A stretch of DNA of 64,000 nucleotides, taken from positions 10,842,001 through 10,906,000 of the forward strand of contig NC_090697.1 of assembly GCF_040954835.1 (NCBI RefSeq), read 5' to 3'. How positions within the stretch are numbered: the stretch's first letter is position 1; every line of letters starts with the position of its first letter. Shown one piece after another: positions 1 to 13,629 of this stretch. Made by a program: the position numbers and the translations under genes. Under the pieces are notes generated by a model, which searched no databases, was not told the DNA's origin, and was given only the letters and a program-made list of their open reading frames with translations. Origin of the DNA: Lepisosteus oculatus. Taxonomy: Eukaryota; Chordata; Actinopteri; Semionotiformes; Lepisosteidae.

Positions 1-241
1 CTCAAAGCCACGTGACAATCAAATAAGCTGTTTTAGGGATGTGTAATGGAATAAGTCAAGTTAAAAATGAGAGAAGGCTATTTGGCCTGTCTAACTTGTT
101 TGGGAATTAGTAACTTCTTAATCTAAGGATTTTTTCTGCATTAGTATTATCGGTCTGCTTACTGGAAGTTTCCTTATGGATACCAGAGATTTATCTTAAG
201 TTGTAACACTTACACCTCTTCTGTGCCAATATTAGTCAATA

Positions 242-950
242 TACAGTGGCTATGAAAAGTATTCACCCCCTTGGACATTTTCACGGTTAACCGTGTTACA
301 ATATAGAATCACAATGTATTATTTGGGATTTTTTGCAATTAATCGACACAAAACATTCTATAATGTCAAACTGAAAACATACTACAGATCTTCTGTCTAA
401 ACATAAAACAGAAAATAAGTGATTGCATAAGTATTGACCACTTTTACTAAGGCACATCTAAATAGGCCTTAGTGCAACCAATTGTTTTTAGAAGTCACAG
501 ACATTTGTTGAATGGAGCCCACCTGTGAGCAATTAGGGTGTTACACGTGTGTTCAGGATAAATATACCTGTCTCTGGAAGGTCCAGGTTGATTAGTACAA
601 AAAACTACATCAGGAAGATAAAAATAACTTTCAAAGTCAATCTGGGACAGGGCTATTGAAAAGCACCACACAGAGGGAAGGTATGCAACAATTTCCAGGT
701 CGTTACATATACCTAAAACAGAGTAAAGTCCAAAATATGGGACAACTGTGAAACTGTGAAGAACGGAGTGTCCTGAAGAACTGAGTTTCCAGGTGAGAAA
801 AGAACTTGTCAGGGAGGTCACCAAGAGGCTTGTGACAACTCTAAAGCAATTCCAGTCTTCCATGGCTGAGATGGGAGAAGCTTGTGTATGGCAATGGCCT
901 GGGTGCTTCACAAATCTTGGCTTTATGGGAGATTGAGAAAAAAAAACTCA
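242..950 (+). mobile_element. Tc1-like transposon relic (5' end and transposase N-terminal part)
   Basis: The segment opens with the terminal-repeat-like CAGTGGCTATGAAAAGTATTC and follows the usual order of fish Tc1 elements: a leader with GAAGTCACAGACA and GTCCACCTGTG-type blocks, then degenerate transposase sequence around 810-940 whose translation includes QSSMAEMGEA. It carries stops and frameshifts, and no 3' terminal repeat was found, so it is a truncated, inactive copy. Family identification is from recognition of these blocks. Confidence 0.75.
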
Positions 951-2130
951 CATCAAATCTCAACTACACTTTGCAATTCTTAAAAAAAAAAAATTTAATT
1001 TATCATCCACTGCAATGTTCCTTTCCATCTCTGTCAACCTTTCTTAATAATTTAAGAAATAAGTTTTAATAAGAAGTGTTTCAATCATTCTTTGAATTGC
1101 TTTATTCTTCTATATATTCTTATTAATTGATATATTTGATTATGTAGGTCATTGCTTTCTTGACTTTCATTTACCTATTCATGGAATTAATACATTTTGT
1201 GCTTCAAGCAGAATATCTTTTAACGTGTTGCCATTCATTCCGTACTGATTACATATCCATCCTGTCTATTCTAGTTCTCTTAAGCTCATCTCCCTTCCTT
1301 GCTTTCCTGAAATTGCAACCCTTTGTTTTGGAGGGCCTGTACAGCCTCAATGAACACCTCAAAGCAAACCATATTATCAGCTCCCTAACGGTTCTCTCAC
1401 CTCATGCTCCTCACACTGTCTAGATTCTTCGAAAAGACTAAATCAATATCAGCATACCGTCTGGCAGGTGTACTGACAACCTGAGAACAAAAGTAGTCAT
1501 TAGCTGTAGCTACCAATTCAATTTACGCTGTTGACGTTCCTTTTGGGTTTTCGAAACCTACGTGAAAATTACAATCGCAAATGGGAACCACTTCTTTCTT
1601 TACACAAGCATCCCAGTTTCATTATTGAAGACTAAACTGCAATTCATATCTGAGCCTGGAGGTGTGCAGCACGCTCCTAGTGCTATGCACTTTAATGTGT
1701 TTTTTGTTTGCCCAATATAAATTGAGACCCTTGATTTATCTAGAATAATTTTGTGTACCTGCACACTCCTTGTACTGTGCCGCTCCTCCGTTCATTCGTG
1801 CTTTCTGAATCAAAATGTGTATTAGCACTTAGCACTAGTGGCTATTTCCATTTTAATTTTGGATTAATAGTATGGCATGTAGTTCTATTTTAACCCCAAC
1901 AATTTGGAAAAGTATTGTATTTCAAATTAACTTTAAGGGAAAGACTTGAACATGTCAATCAGTCATTTAAAGTGGTGATTAATTCCTTTGTGTAGGAAAA
2001 CAGATAAATTTGTTCCCAATTCCTGTACAATGAACAACTTATCAATAAGACACAGGAAATTTAAATAATTATATATTCAAGGAGTCTATAACTTCTATAT
2101 AAAAAAATAATAAAAATTGCATTCAAATAC
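951..2130. other. AT-rich intronic sequence, nothing recognised
   Basis: No exon with matching splice sites, RNA gene or clear repeat was seen here. A short frame at 1160-1423 has no recognisable protein content. Confidence 0.5.
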
Positions 2131-2450
2131 TTGACCTCTAACAAGAAGAACAGGTCTTATAACATAGTAACAAAAATCAATCTTTTAATAGTAGAAATCA
2201 CAATTAGAAACTACCGAGAAATGTATTTTATAATGAGAACAGGAGGCATGTTTAAAACCAAAAGGGCTGTGGAAGTCTGGAAAAAGCTGCCCAGCCATGT
2301 TGTTGATGCTGATACCCTTAATGCCTTCAAGAACCAGCTAGATGTGATCCTCAGATCACTTGGCCGCCAGTAACAAATAAGCTAGATTGGCCAGTTGGGA
2401 TCCTCTTGTTTCTAGCCTTTCACCTTAGCTTTATTTTAATACACTATGTT
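2131..2450 (+). mobile_element. LINE relic (CR1/L2-type ORF2 C-terminus and 3' end)
   Basis: The translation at about 2240-2373 reads KRAVEVWKKLPSHVVDADTL, then NAFKNQLD, then a stop. This is the signature of the extreme C-terminus of CR1/L2-type reverse transcriptase proteins (aromatic/basic residues, RVV-WN-LP-VV-A-S-FK-LD). The following bases (GGCCAGTTGGGATCCTCTTG) resemble the conserved 3' end of such elements. Only the last ~50 codons are left. Confidence 0.65.
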
Positions 2451-3880
2451 ATTCCTCGTGTTGTTATCTAGATTACTGATGCTTTGTCATATGTTGTACA
2501 AGCAGCTGTCTGAAATTGGAAGACGAGATCCAATGGCAAGTGAAGAGCTGAAGAGTTGAGCGAACCAGCAGAGAAACGCAGGCCAAGGTACAGGCAAGGG
2601 TCAAATTCACAAAATCTCTGAAATCAAGGTGCTGAAGGAGTATCCAAAAAACCAGACAACCGAGGAAGAAGCAAAGTTCAAAAGCCAGAGAAAGCACAAA
2701 AAAACAGCTAGAACGTAATTCAAAAGCAAAAGTTCAAAAACACAATCTCGGTAGAAAAAGGAAGCTCACAGAAAAAAATACCAAGACCAGGGCAGGTCTT
2801 AAATACTGCGATTTAAGCACATTCAGGTGGGACTGATTTCTGTCCATACCTCGTTGTGATGCCAACAGCCTGTTTCACAGGTCTGTCAGTTGTAATGTTT
2901 TCAGTAAGGTTGGCCCAGATCTGTCTGACATTTCAGAGAAGACAATCATTTCAGGGAAATAGGCAATATGAAACCCATCATGTGCTGTAAGCAACACACA
3001 AAAAGTAACTCGGGCAAATCAGAAGGAAAATTAGAAAACTGAACTGATAAACTATATTGGATTTAATAACAAAACTGAAAGGTTTTTGCACTGTTGATAA
3101 CAGAAGTCTACAGATCTCAAAAGGCACATTACCTGTAAGGTAACCAATTTATCTACAGTACACTTCCTAATTAATTTAATTGGTACATTTGTTATTTTTT
3201 AATACTTTGTGTGTGTTAAAACTGTAATAACCATACTCTCATAGGTGATGCATGCACTGTGCAGATGGTGCACTCTATAAATGCAAAACTAAAGCATTTT
3301 CAGTGATGCAATCAAAATGCCAGAACTGTAATGAAATATTACTTCAGAAAATTATGTAGAAAATTAAGTAACATTTTCACAGTTACATTTAAATTATTAA
3401 AACCTGTAAATAAGTGTGTAGTAAGACATGATAGTTCCTAATATTAACTCCAAACTCGAGCAATAAGAAAACCTTTTTATAAGAATATTTCTAGAAACTG
3501 GTATTAGAAATTATCCAGTGTCATCTTCTGCCTGACATTACAGCAAATATAGTTGTCAGACAGGTCATTTATGAGACAGAATGATTTTAAAGATGCATCG
3601 CATGTACATGTACTGTAGTAAGAAGAATCGACGGTATTCCAAGATGCTAAAAGGTAAACAGCCAAGGAATGTTCTATTACACTTCTGCTATTCGTCACTT
3701 GAATGAAGAGCTCAATAAAGCTTTACAGGAAGCAGGACCGAGCTCTATTAGATTGTAATCTAACCAAGAGGAGCAACCTCAAGACACAACTTTCAGTGTT
3801 TACAGCACTGAGGACTTGAGACAGCCCCTGGGAATGACAGGACTGTGCTAGAGGTCACAGATCTTGTAAACAACTCGAGG
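2451..3880. other. Intronic sequence, nothing firmly recognised
   Basis: From about 2475 to 2960 the base composition changes to purine-rich with repeated GCAAAAGTTCAAAA-like words, which may be an unclassified repeat. No coding exon was supported. The remainder is AT-rich and featureless to the eye. Confidence 0.4.
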
Positions 3881-3887
3881 GACGCAA

Positions 3888-4480
3888 GTGATCAAAAACA
3901 CCCAACAACAAACCAGAAAATACCTCAAGATCTCCACGGCAACATTGGTCTGCGCCACCTCCCCTTCTCAATCGTCTCTGTTCAGCACCACAGTTTACCA
4001 AGTCAGACGAAGTTTAAACAACATTAAAAAAAGACGTCGTCACCCAGACTGCATGGCGTCACACAGATCGAGTCCTGGGACCTCTCTTGCTGCCCTTCCC
4101 GATGTGACAACACTCCAGCAGCACAATGGAAGTCCTCATGCTGCGCTTGCTACAACAGCTTTCTTCCCAGTTGTGAATGTGGCAGCTATGCCGTTGATGT
4201 ATGATGGCGTTCACCATACTTGATTCCCATCGAATATTTGTGGGTCGATCCACACCAGTGAACAGGAACAATCCCCTGTCTTACAAGAGGAATGAGCCAG
4301 AATCCAACAGGACAGCTTTGGCAACCTGCTGCCCAGCTTGTATTGATTCCAGTAGTGGCCACAAGCCCCACTAATCTGTGACTCCACCACCTGAGCCCCC
4401 GGGGAACCGCCATGTTGAACAAGTGTTAATCTGCATACTGAATTTATTGGTTGCATTTCTGTTCAATAAAATGATGATGC
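3888..4480 (+). mobile_element. Tc1-like transposase relic (DDE region)
   Basis: The frame at 3888-4223 contains LQQHNGSPHAALATTAFFP followed by NVAAMPL. It lines up with the Tc1-family catalytic segment LQQDNARPH...TT.FL...NV..LPW, in which the second catalytic Asp has become His. A few bases on, in another frame, comes IEYLW, corresponding to NPIEHLWD. Upstream VRRSLNNIKKRRRHP looks like the end of the DNA-binding part. Frameshifts, lost catalytic Asp and internal deletion mark it as dead. Confidence 0.7.
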
Positions 4481-6084
4481 ACCTGCTACCAAAATGATTT
4501 TGGCATTTTCGGACAGCGGAGAGAATTTGTTTGATACAAATGATAATTTCTACGCGTCTTAAGTGTAAATAAGTAGAGCGAGTGTTCTATGGGAAAGAAA
4601 TCAAACTAAAACATTGTTCGAGAGACTTCCAAGAATAGAGAGTTACTAATAGTCAAAGGCTGTAAACACATTTCAGGGTCACCAGAGAAAAACGTGTCAT
4701 GTGCATGGAAAAAAGCTTGGGAGAGAATTGTGCTACTTCATGTTCAGTCTCAATCTTGACAACCACAATGACCTATAGGGCAGCTGGAAGAACAAACTCA
4801 ACAATAACATATTATGTTACATGTTATATGTAATTATAAGAGAATTGTTCTTTTAAAATTAAGTGCTGCATTTTTATCCGTCAGCCTACATTACAGCAAG
4901 GTTTGTCGGTTTGTGCTGCTGATTAAAGACCTCTGAGCCGTCACAGTAGCTACCCACATAAGTGTAAGACTCATTAAGAAGACATATTGAAATTGGACTT
5001 GTGCTAGTTTGCATTAATTAGGTAAGTATTTATAGTCAAGAGTGGGTGAGGTGATATTCTAATACAAGGTTTATTAGAATTTTGAAAGGTCAACAGCAAT
5101 TGCACATAACTATATTTCAGAGAAAACCTCTCCATCCACCTGGGTCAGTTCCTGTGATACTTTACCTTCGTATGTGATGTATATAGCACAAAACATTAAA
5201 CACATCCCGCACATCATTAATCTCAATATAGCCACAACAACAGCTAAGGTATACAGTCAATAGTTGACTTGCATGTTTAATTCTGAGAGCTAACATGGGA
5301 TGCATGATTCATCTATGATTATTTTTACTCATGCTGTAAAATAGGGAACCGATTCAGATCTGTGTTTGCACTAATACTGCACATGACATTCAGCGGTGAA
5401 GCTGATCCTATATCCTTGTAAACAACTTATAAACACAACTTATCATAAGCCCTCCTATCAATAAAGAATTTTCCTTTGGTACGGTGTGACAATTTGTAGG
5501 AATATAATATGGAAAGCTCAGCCAGGATTGTCATAAAGCACATACGCTTTTCTCCAGTGGCCTGTGTTGAAGAAGTGAGCTTTACTCCTACAGTGCATTA
5601 CATATTAAAACTATTTGCTCCCATTTGTAGCAAAGAGCCAAGCTAAACACATCACAGCTGGAACATAAGGCTTCAAGAAGCCAACTGCACAGCACATCTG
5701 CACAATCATACCATTCATATGGTTTACATTTCACACAGGCTGCTGGTAGGCTTACAAGCCTGATCATTACCAACACAAAAGTTCTCAGAAATGTACTGAA
5801 GAAAAACTCTTTTTAAGCAATAGAAAACACATTCATACATCTATACGTACTATTTAATTATTTAGTAAAGAGGTGTGATCTAAAAGAGATAGTTCACACT
5901 GGTATGTAGATATATTCTTTAAATTAAATATTGAAGCCAATCTTCTCTTTAACAAAGCTGAAAGAAACTAACAGTAGCATCGGTGTTCCTTTTCAGATAA
6001 GAAATACATTGACAATTAAAACAATGCATATTTGCCAAGTTTCAAGTTTCCAACATTATGATTAAATTCAATTATACTTTTATT
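4481..6084. other. AT-rich intronic sequence, nothing recognised
   Basis: No exon, RNA gene or repeat boundary could be supported between the Tc1-like relic and the tRNA-derived SINE. Confidence 0.5.
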
Positions 6085-6345
6085 AGCCCTATACAATTTC
6101 TTGCATTAGGAATTTGTCTTTTTCGCATACCCCAACTTTCTATCCTTGAGACACACAGACAGGGAGAGAAGCTTGGGGTCAGAGCACAGGGTCAGCCATT
6201 GTACGGCACCCCTGGAGCAGCTGGGGTTAAGGGCCTTGCTCAGGGGCCCAACGGAGTAGGATTCCTCTGCCGGCCGCGGGATTAGAACCGGCAACCTTCC
6301 AGCCACAGGCACAGATCCTGAGCCACAGAGCCACCGCTCCACCCT
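6085..6345 (-). repeat. tRNA-derived SINE, copy 1
   Basis: Read on the minus strand the element starts near 6345 with a tRNA-like head: GGAAGGTTGCCGGTTCTAAT carries a B-box of the GGTTCRANNCC type. A conserved body follows (GGGCCCCTGAGCAAGGCCC on this strand), then a 3' end ...CCTAATGCAAGAAATTGTAT. Two further copies lie at 51733-51872 and 52012-52272, all in the same orientation. Confidence 0.75.
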
Positions 6346-9130
6346 ATTAGTTTAATTATTGTTGTTAGAAGCAGAAAGATTTTAACTTCTCACATGAGGA
6401 TCTAGAAATCTGAAATCTTTTGATTTTTCTTTCTTTATTCAGTTATTTATTTTCAAATTAGAGGGATTTTAGGCTGTTGGTTTCTGTGAAGTGCCTCACA
6501 GGGGTTATACTGTAGTTAACCAAATAATATTGTAGCAGTTCACAGCTCCACTGTAAATTTACAGTCAAGTAAAGAATTATATTTTGGACTTATTATTTGG
6601 CTCAAGCAGCAGGAAGGTTGCCTGTCTAATAAATCTTCCCTTACCGATTTCAAATGCAGATGTTGCTTGTATTAGAACATTTTTATTTTGCTTTTCTAAC
6701 AATTCACAAGAAGTAGGCCTTTTCACTTCAATCTTAATATTCTGCTAATTCTGCACCTAACCACCATATATAACATTTGTTAAGACAAAACAAATCATCA
6801 GCAATGTTGCTTTCAATGTTCTTAAACTTATCAAAATAATGCCTGTGAGCCAAAGTGTCTTCAGAGGTAAAATAATGGCAAATACTTCTGGGACTGAGGG
6901 ACTTATCTTCTAAAGGCAGTGAAGAGAAATCTTTTGAATAATTGAGATAAAATTAAATATTCCACATCCAGTGTTGTCTTTTATCACTTCCTAGCCTGCG
7001 CAATGTCACCACACAAATACTCAGAGCTAAAGCAGGGATGGTGACCTACTTGAGCGTAAGCCACTCCTGTCTTAGAGACACAGTGGACAGCACAGTATTA
7101 AAGTCATTAGGCATGCACATGCATTTATGATTCGCTCGGAAACAAAAGCACATTAATAATTCACCTTTGGGGAGGCAAAACAATCAAGAATATAACCAGA
7201 CATCTAACACTCTGGTCAGTTTCTCATTACAAACCTGACTCTCTCAAGTCTGTTTACCTTCCAAGCACATACATAATCTTCAGTACCAACATGATCATGA
7301 TCACGATTGACATGATCCCACCCCTTTGAAATAAATATAATAAACGTAAGTGCCAGAAACATCACAAAATCTATTTTAAATGGAATGAAAACGTTTTCAG
7401 GATCTGAAAAGGCAATACTCTGCGGAGAATGGGTTCTGTACTCTAGCGTTGGTCAAGCTCGTGTCCTGGATAGATTCACTTAGGGCAGGGGGTCGCTCCA
7501 GTGGAAGCTGCAACAGGTTCGCGTTTTACCAAGTTTACAGTTCCTGTTAAAGCCTCTCAATTGGTTCCAGAGCACTGCTGGCTCATTGCAAACAAGCAAT
7601 GAGAACAGCATACTTTTAAAATGACAGAGCTTGGCTTCTCATCCTTTTGTCCTGTGAGTAAACTGGAGGAGGAAACAAGACTGACTCATATCATGTTCTT
7701 TCATGAAGGCATATGACTTGATGCAGCCTACCTCCTCCTATCTCTGCAGTTTATCTCTGTCATAGCATTAAAATGAATTACGGGATTCACCTTACATCTG
7801 CCTTGGGGTTCATCTATTGAGCAGAATCTTTCAAACAGACCTGGACTGTTCAAGGAAAAGTGTGGACAGAAGAAAGAAGGTGGAGTGCTCCTCTAGTGCT
7901 CATGATCGGGCGAAACACCTTACTGCAGGAGCCCTTTGGACTGGAGCGCAGCTGCCCTGCCTTTCTGACAGCTGCTACAGATTGCCTGCATTAGCTCTCG
8001 TCTGCTGCAGACTGCACTCGGCATTCGCTGCGTGCAAAACAAAGGCTTAACCACGAGAGGAGGAAAAAAAAAGTTGCACATGCTTTTTTCATTTAATTTG
8101 ATTGGGCTATACTAACCACATCACTTAGAAAAAAAGCACATCACTCAAATTGCCACATAATAATCCTCAAGTGCACATTTAAACAAAAATAAAACCTGAA
8201 AATCTATTTTAATTGCCTTTCTGACTATGTAAATTATATCACATATACGCACAGTCTATATATATATACACACACACTGGCACTTTTAAACTCCATTATG
8301 GGGCCTCCAATTTAAATGTCATTATTTAGAAAAAAGAATGAAAGTCTTGCTGCTTTAGGAACATATAAACAAGAGGTGGGTGAAATCTGTGTTATGACTA
8401 TACTACGGAGGTTAATAAGTACAGGAAATAACTTTGTCAAATACACAGATTAATGTTAGGACTGCCGACAATGATCAGTGCTTTGCATCACAAAAGATAA
8501 ATTAAGCAGAAAGATGCACAGAGCTGCAAGACTGGCTCCTTCTCCAGTGCGTAATTCAACATTACTGACACAGTGGCACTGTTTCAGTAAGACTGGTCTA
8601 TGTTCTGAAGAGCTCTATTTACATTTTTGTGCACAATGAATCCACACTACATGGCTAACCAAGTCCAACGTACAAGAGAGTAAATAGCTAGGCCAATGTC
8701 TTTTTATTTTTCAAAAAAGCATCCGGCAAAGTAACAGGAGGAGGAAGTATTGACAACCAGCCTACCTCCCTTAACAAAACTGTGCCAAAAGCAAAAATTC
8801 TGCACTTTCATGGACAAAACGCATGTTGAAAAATGAGAGACCAACTGGGTGTGGTGGGGATTAACTACAGTGGAAACTGATCAAATTGCTTTTTTTCCCC
8901 CAAACATTTTAACTGTCAAAGGAAAATAAACATCTGGGTGCAATTAAAGCACTGCTCCATCTTCAGTTAAGATGACTTACTGCCCTTTGCCGATACCTGG
9001 TTATCAGCTATGCATGTTATCACCATGGGTTTGTCTGACAGGAAAAACAAACAAGAGCAAAGAAAACATCTTCAGCTTGTAGCTAGCGTTGATTCATCAC
9101 TACTCTGCCCGTAACAACAATAATAATAGT
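6346..9130. other. AT-rich intronic sequence with a small TA/CA microsatellite
   Basis: The only simple repeat noted is the short (TA)n(CA)n tract at about 8255-8278. No exon or RNA gene could be supported. A frame at 7817-8050 shows no recognisable domain. Confidence 0.45.
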
Positions 9131-9134
9131 CATT

Positions 9135-9435
9135 CCGTGTGTTTATGTAGAATGTTTCATCCCAAAGATCACTAAGAGCATTATAATTAGAAGGAGACCC
9201 CCTTCATCTACCACTGAAGTGCAGCACTTACAGTACCTGGATGACATTATTGCAGCCCCAGTACACAGCAGATCAGGTGGAGAGAAATTACTTCAACAGC
9301 TGAATTATTGGGGAACTCTAGGATGGCCAGATTGTACAAACTCAGAATAGAATTGAACTAGTACAGCTAGTCTACCACCCTCACTCTTTCAAAAAGTACC
9401 ACGGGATTTTTAATGACTACTTAGTCTAGAGAGAC
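9135..9435 (-). repeat. Degenerate 5S-type SINE, body and tail
   Basis: Blocks in the same order as the better copy at 54625-55015 are visible on the plus strand: TGCAGC followed by ACCTGGATGA, then GGATGGCCAGATTG, then CGGGATTTTTAATGACTAC. The SINE's own 5'-3' direction is minus. Heavily mutated, hence old. Confidence 0.55.
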
Positions 9436-10244
9436 CATTGAATGTCTCACACGAAGGGTTTTGGCATCATACAGTCACAACTGTGGGTCACTGGGTTGGA
9501 AAATCTGGTCCAGAGGGAAGAGTGTCACCTACAGGTTTACCAGAATCATTAGGAGCAACTATCTGGTTATACTTGAGGAACCCCAATGCCAGGACTGACC
9601 AGGCACAGTCTGGCTCAATTTCTCAAATGTGACAACCAGATTTCAGTGTGTTAATGCTGCTATTTTTGTTGCATGAATACTACCGTTTTAACTTTAAAAG
9701 GAGACAGAGATACATAAATCACTCCTTTTTGGCGAACTGACAGCATGAACGTGATCGTTAACTATTGTTGTGCCTCCTTTATCTGTGAGTCCTCTTGAAA
9801 GGCATTAAATTCTTATGAAATGGTGAACAGTGATGTCCAACTGTTCTCGGGACAATATACATCAGGCATTTTGTATAACATAACTTGTCAGTAGAAATGA
9901 GTCTATATAATGCGAAATCATCAAAAATTGAATATTGTTATATCTGTAAACCAGAACAGCTTCATTGTACAACAGTAAGTGTTTTACAATTTTAGAAGAT
10001 GTAAAAGGTGTGTAAAGTAAATCAAAAACCTAAGATACGGTCTCACAGAAACTCATACCATTACTGAGCATCTAATTTTCTCATGCACAATTAGAACATC
10101 CCATTCTTGATCAGCACCCCGTGACAACAGGGAACATCCAAACAAAAAGGAAAGCGATTCTTAACTGCACGAAGATCAGAGTTATGAACTGTTTTATACA
10201 GGCATGTTCTCCATCTCAGGGCATGGTTCAGACCTAATCACTTG

Positions 10245-10313
10245 AAAACATACAGAAAATAATTCAGTAATCAAAGCATGTTAACTCATGCTCAGTTATT
10301 TTCTGTATGTTTT
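10245..10313. repeat. Compact 69-nt hairpin with perfect 18-bp stem
   Basis: AAAACATACAGAAAATAA at 10245-10262 is exactly complementary to TTATTTTCTGTATGTTTT at 10296-10313. Inside the loop GCATG and CATGC pair around TTAACT. The length and shape would suit a short foldback element or a microRNA-like precursor; the sequence alone does not decide. Confidence 0.7.
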
Positions 10314-10814
10314 GTTTAAATAGCTTTGCAGTAAAAATTAAATTTCCAACCCACAAGTAAGTGGTTTTCTCAGAATACATAACCATCTGTGTGGTTTAGT
10401 CACAGCTACCTACATCCTAAGTGTCACACAATCTGTTTAGTATAATGCCCTTGACATAAAAATTGCTCTTTTTAGAATCAAAAGATATAACTAAAACTAA
10501 CCTTAACACCGTAAGCTATGTAACAGACCAAATTTAAAGTAGTTTAGAATTTATGTTGCAGTCTGGAGCCACTGAAAGACAGATGAGCTGTTCTCTAGCC
10601 CACTAAACATATTTCTCAACACTGTGAAATAGCAGCAGACAGTTTCAGAAAACCATCCAGCAGCATGAGTAGCACACAGACACCGTGTCCCCAAAGGACC
10701 AATACCAGAAAGGCTACTTCACATTTTGGAGAGGTTCTATAGAAACCAAATCCTGAACCCACTGCTTTCCTCATTTTTTCCCCACCAATGTGAACAAAGC
10801 TTTCAAAATCTGAA

Positions 10815-11110
10815 TTAATTGTATTTATATAGTGCTTTACATCCCACAGAATCCCACAGCACTTTTACATGTAGGAGGCAATCCACTCCCTCTACCACTG
10901 AAGTGCACCACTCACTTCGGTGACACATGGCAGCCATTGTGCTCCAGCAATCCCACGACACATCGGTGTAGGAAGAGTCATTACTTTGTCAATGGAAGAA
11001 AGGAAGCCAGATTTGGGTTGGCCAGATTGTTCAATTCCAAACTGGAATTTAGCCAGGGTTCTGGGGTTAGCACCCATGCTTTTAAGAACAGTACCATGTG
11101 ATCCTCTATA
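10815..11110 (-). repeat. Degenerate 5S-type SINE, body and tail
   Basis: The plus strand begins TTATATAGTGCTTTACATCC, the reverse of the SINE's tail, and continues with CACCACTCACTTC, GGCAGCCATTGTGC and GGTTCTGGGGTTAGCACCC blocks shared with the copies at 9135 and 54625. The 5S head is missing. Confidence 0.6.
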
Positions 11111-12229
11111 ACTAAGCATTCAGGATTTGGTTTCATGTCTCAGCTGCAGAAGTTCTCCTCCTCGGTCACGGGCTTGGCAAGTCAAGTCCAGAGGCCAGCA
11201 ATCCCGCTTTCCCCGTGTATGATGCTGCTGTTTAAGGGGCCAGACAGGCAAAACAGGAAAACAGCATCAGCCAATCCGTAACACACAGTCCAGATCCGGG
11301 ATTGTAGCAGGCAGGGCCCAATACCTAGCGACACGAAGCGAAGCACTGAAGGGAGACAGACGAGCCGAGGCCGGGGCGGAGCAGGAAGGTTCACTGCACT
11401 GGTATAGTAAATCACAATTCAAGTCACCAAGGGAAAGTTCGAACGATTAGGTCAAAACACAGCGGCGTCAAGAATCCAAACAGAGCACAAGACAGGGAAC
11501 TAGGAACACTGAACTAAGGACTTGAGAGGCTCAGAATTTATTTTTTTAATACCAGAGCACTGCTAAGTCAGACCTTAACTAGCTTGCATCACCAGGAGAC
11601 AGGGGAGGGGGTGATTACCCACAGGTGAAGCAGGCTTCCTGTCTGAAAGTTTCCACGGCCACCGGCCTGACTGACAGGTGAGAGAGGCGTGGCAGCTGCT
11701 GCTCCAGCGCTCCCGTGCGGACGGGCATGACACCCTAGAGGTGTCCCATTCCACTACCGATCGGGCCCAGCATAACAGGAACAGGGTATCCAGATCTGAC
11801 GAGATTTGGTACAAGGTGGTTGTCAAAAAGACATGCTGGTACCTTTTTGATATTGTTAACCATTGTGAAGAAATTTCCGGGGAACGACCTGGCCTATTAA
11901 TATTATGGGTACAGGTTAAGTGGTCAAAGCATACTCCATTTAAAAAATGACAAATATTTTAAAATCACAATTTCGACTGTAAACGATTTAATATAATCAT
12001 TTAAAACCAGTGAACCAATTCCGTTCTCACTAATGGGGATTTGTGTAATCTTGCATTTGCTTGCTGCAGGATTATCCTGGCACATCCCACAAATCCAGGG
12101 GATATTGCATTTTCTAAACAGGTTGTCAAAACTACAGGTCTGACTAAAAGACCCCCTTGAAAAAGATTGTTGGTATCACAACACTGGGAAACCACAAGCA
12201 CTGGCACAAAATGTGAAGATACACATACT
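11111..12229. other. Intronic sequence with unclassified GC-rich stretch
   Basis: 11140-11800 is more GC-rich than its surroundings and contains phrases such as GAACACTGAACTAAGGACTT that look like part of an interspersed repeat, but I cannot name the family. No exon was supported. Confidence 0.35.
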
Positions 12230-13255
12230 TGCATCCAAACATACCCTTGAAGCTTTTCAGTCAGGGTTTAGAGAGAGACAGAGCATTAACACAGTCCTTA
12301 TTAATTCAATGATTTGCAGATGGGTTCCGATTCTGGGACACTTCACAAATTTCTTCTCCTTCTGAATTTAAGTACAGCTTTTGATATTATTAATCATAAC
12401 ATCTCACTGGATTGCATAGGTAAAGTTCTACACATCAGCGGTAATTCTCTTCTACTGGAGACAATTTCTGAATTTTGGTTGGTTTTATTTTGATGCTGTC
12501 CAACTTGCTCAAGCTGTGCATGAAGGTTCTGTGCTGGGACTTTACTTTTCAGTTTTCTCATGTGACATCTAGGTGCTTGCACCCACATATAGCTGCAGAT
12601 CCAGCTTCTGCATTTTCTGCAATTTGTAGGTGTCTCTCTGACATTAAGGTATGAATACAACAGAGCTTTCGTATGATAAATTGTGAAAAGACTGAGGTTA
12701 TGCTCATAGGCTCCTCACATCAGCTTTGCAAAGCTGGTGACTTCTGTATTACTGATGGTGCTGAATTCATTTCTTCGATGGAATTTAGAAATATTTTTAA
12801 TCCTGTTAAAATTAATTAATTAAAATCCATGTTATGAGTGACACAATGCTATCTTTTAACTATTATATAGGCTAGAAATATTTTTCTTCTATCAACGTAA
12901 CACTGTTTGATGAAGATAATGAGATATTGAAAAATTACAAAAGTATTTTTAAAAGACTTTGCTTAATGGTAGAATCTTCAAAGAAACTGTGTAAGCTAAA
13001 AATATGCCAATTCTACAGATCCTAGTGCTAGTACTAGTGCTTCTGACTAGTATCTGAAGAACATGCATGAGTGTGGTCCGACTTGTAATCTAAGAGTTTC
13101 TGATTCAGGCTGTCTTACTCTGCCAATGGCCCGGCTCCTTACAGTGGGAGACAGATCCTTCTCATATGCGGGAACACATCTGAGAAACTCACTCCCTAAA
13201 ACCACTTGACACATTTTCAAAACTTGCCTTAACACCTTTTCACAAAAGCTTTAAA
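12230..13255 (+). mobile_element. L2-type LINE reverse transcriptase relic
   Basis: Broken reading frames on the plus strand recover reverse transcriptase landmarks in the right order: AFQSGFRERQSINTVLI (about 12253-12303), a degenerate AFD-I-NH segment (about 12375-12400), GSVLGLYFS-like sequence (about 12528), LSDIK (about 12634), KTEVMLIGSSHQ (about 12689) and, near the C-terminus, LTVGDRSFSYAG...LRNSLP (about 13138-13197). The order and wording match L2/Maui-type LINE ORF2. Many frameshifts and stops make it inactive. Confidence 0.75.
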
Positions 13256-13629
13256 TGAATAATTCAGTTTCACATTAACCAAATCGTTGTGCTGTGCTTT
13301 TATAAAACTCTGATTTCAAGCAAACTATCAAATTACGAGTTCCCTCAATGTGAGAACAATTCTCATCCTCAGAATGGCTTATGTGCATTAGCAGTGATTC
13401 AAATGAATTAACCCTTCCAAGCTTTCTGTTCAACAGCAAAATTTGCTATACATATATTTTTAGAGTTGTGTGGCAAATAAGTCCTTGAAAAACACCACAG
13501 CACTGAAAAACACATAAAAACAAATTCTCATAATATGCATGTAAACAGAGGGGATGCGTTCTGGCATCCATTTCTAGAGCGTTGACCTCCTAAAAAAAAA
13601 AAATCACTTACAGAGATATCTGTGTAAGA

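Noticed and set aside
6106..6342. Open frames on both strands around 6.1-6.3 kb and again near 52.1-52.5 kb
   Set aside because: They lie in copies of the tRNA-derived SINE and recur with it.
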